From Bacillus sp. FJAT-49736 (GTDB lineage Bacteria; Bacillota; Bacilli; Bacillales; Bacillaceae_C), in assembly GCF_018343615.1 (NCBI RefSeq), contig NZ_JAGYPI010000002.1, forward strand, positions 639,562 to 703,561: a stretch of 64,000 bases of DNA, read 5' to 3'. The notes below the pieces were generated by a model, which saw only the letters and a list, made by a program, of their open reading frames with translations, did no database searches and had not been told where the DNA came from. Numbering within the stretch: the stretch's first letter is position 1; each line of letters opens with the position of its first letter. A program made the position numbers and the translations under genes. Of this stretch, positions 63,734 to 64,000 are shown piece after piece.

Positions 63734-64000
63734 ATGAACGAAGGCGTGATGATGATTCGGGGGAAGACATCGAAGAAATGGTTTTTCAGCGCACTATTAT
63801 GTGGATTTTTATTGTTAGGTGGACTTTTCGCGGTCTTCGGGGTTACCGGAGTGGCATATGCAACCCCTATCGGTGGCATCGGGAAATTCAATGTTTCGTT
63901 TGACAAGATGGTTGGTAAAGGATTTAAGTTATACGGTTCACTATACGGCGACCCTAAAAATGGTGCAGATGGTGTTAAACCAGTGTTTGTAAATGACATC
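63734..64000 (+). CDS. DUF6230-like secreted/membrane protein (partial, right edge)
   Basis: 89 codons visible from ATG 63734 after GGGAGG. N-terminal basic stretch, hydrophobic helix (about 17-37, LCGFLLLGGLFAVFGVTG), then AYATPIGGIGKFNVSFDKMV and GKGFKLYGSLYGDP, which resembles DUF6230 proteins known mostly from actinobacteria. Probably exported or membrane-anchored. Rare outside actinobacteria as far as I know. Confidence 0.75.
   Translation, partial: MNEGVMMIRGKTSKKWFFSALLCGFLLLGGLFAVFGVTGVAYATPIGGIGKFNVSFDKMVGKGFKLYGSLYGDPKNGADGVKPVFVNDI

Noticed and set aside
63691-63999. 102-aa minus frame
   Set aside because: Antisense to the DUF6230-like gene, no start signal.

Overview
The window looks like chromosomal DNA of a low-GC, endospore-forming Bacillaceae bacterium. 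It carries a GerB/GerA/GerC germinant-receptor operon behind a sigma-G-like promoter, a CotF-type coat protein, five YjcZ-family mini-proteins, Bacillus-type families (CvfB/YitL, YdjO, YtoQ, YerD, YqjF, YmaF, FbpB, YvrJ/DUF2922/DUF1659) and strong AGGAGG ribosome-binding sites. I see no rRNA, intact insertion sequence, prophage or CRISPR array. One tRNA gene, Ser (CGA), is present.

Layout. 0-3 kb: cellobiose-type PTS IIC (cut by the left edge) and IIB with a cre-like site, then cvfB and two small proteins. 3.5-12.9 kb: DUF2512 membrane protein, a large secreted OB-fold/FIMAH protein, YdjO, two YjcZ mini-proteins, an acyl-CoA dehydrogenase, an M50-type membrane protease, an M42 aminopeptidase and a nucleoside hydrolase. 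13-15.6 kb: a response regulator whose kinase survives only as a remnant, then OsmC, a membrane protein and a TlpA thioredoxin. 15.7-21.1 kb: a persulfide/sulfane-sulfur locus (TauE exporter, TusA, rhodanese-MBL, TusA-rhodanese, two rhodaneses, DsrE, CstR-type repressor, methyltransferase) tied together by several ATACCC-N4-GGGTAT palindromes. 21.1-25.6 kb: an unrecognised gene pair, a PP2C phosphatase, YtoQ, a NERD protein and a 13-copy 51-bp minisatellite. 25.6-37 kb: HD protein, lipoprotein, esterase, tandem GNAT, MFS pump, TetR, FbpB-like protein, a second M42 peptidase, a frameshifted GNAT, an APH-like kinase and a YerD-type glutamate-synthase-domain protein. 37-41.8 kb: YqjF, membrane proteins, three more YjcZ proteins (one of them at 35.3 kb) and YmaF. 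41.8-45.7 kb: ABC/YhgE export cluster with a divergent TetR. 46-50.4 kb: germination operon. 50.4-54.3 kb: a duplicated ymaF tail, then a meta-cleavage-like aromatic catabolism operon with a divergent XRE-cupin regulator. 54.5-64 kb: CotF-like protein, MRJP/Yellow-like beta-propeller, tRNA-Ser, N-acetylglucosamine-type PTS, diguanylate cyclase, the YvrJ/DUF2922/DUF1659 trio, and a GAF-LuxR regulator divergent from a DUF6230-like secreted protein cut by the right edge.

The least explained parts are the 51-bp tandem array directly behind the NERD gene (each unit carries facing arms, and one frame is open on each strand), the GAF-LuxR/DUF6230 locus with two matched palindromes 31 bp apart, the extended CstR operator set that includes a methyltransferase, and several dispersed intergenic repeat families. 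No database search was possible. Family names rest on motifs and recognisable sequence; promoter and operator calls are by eye.
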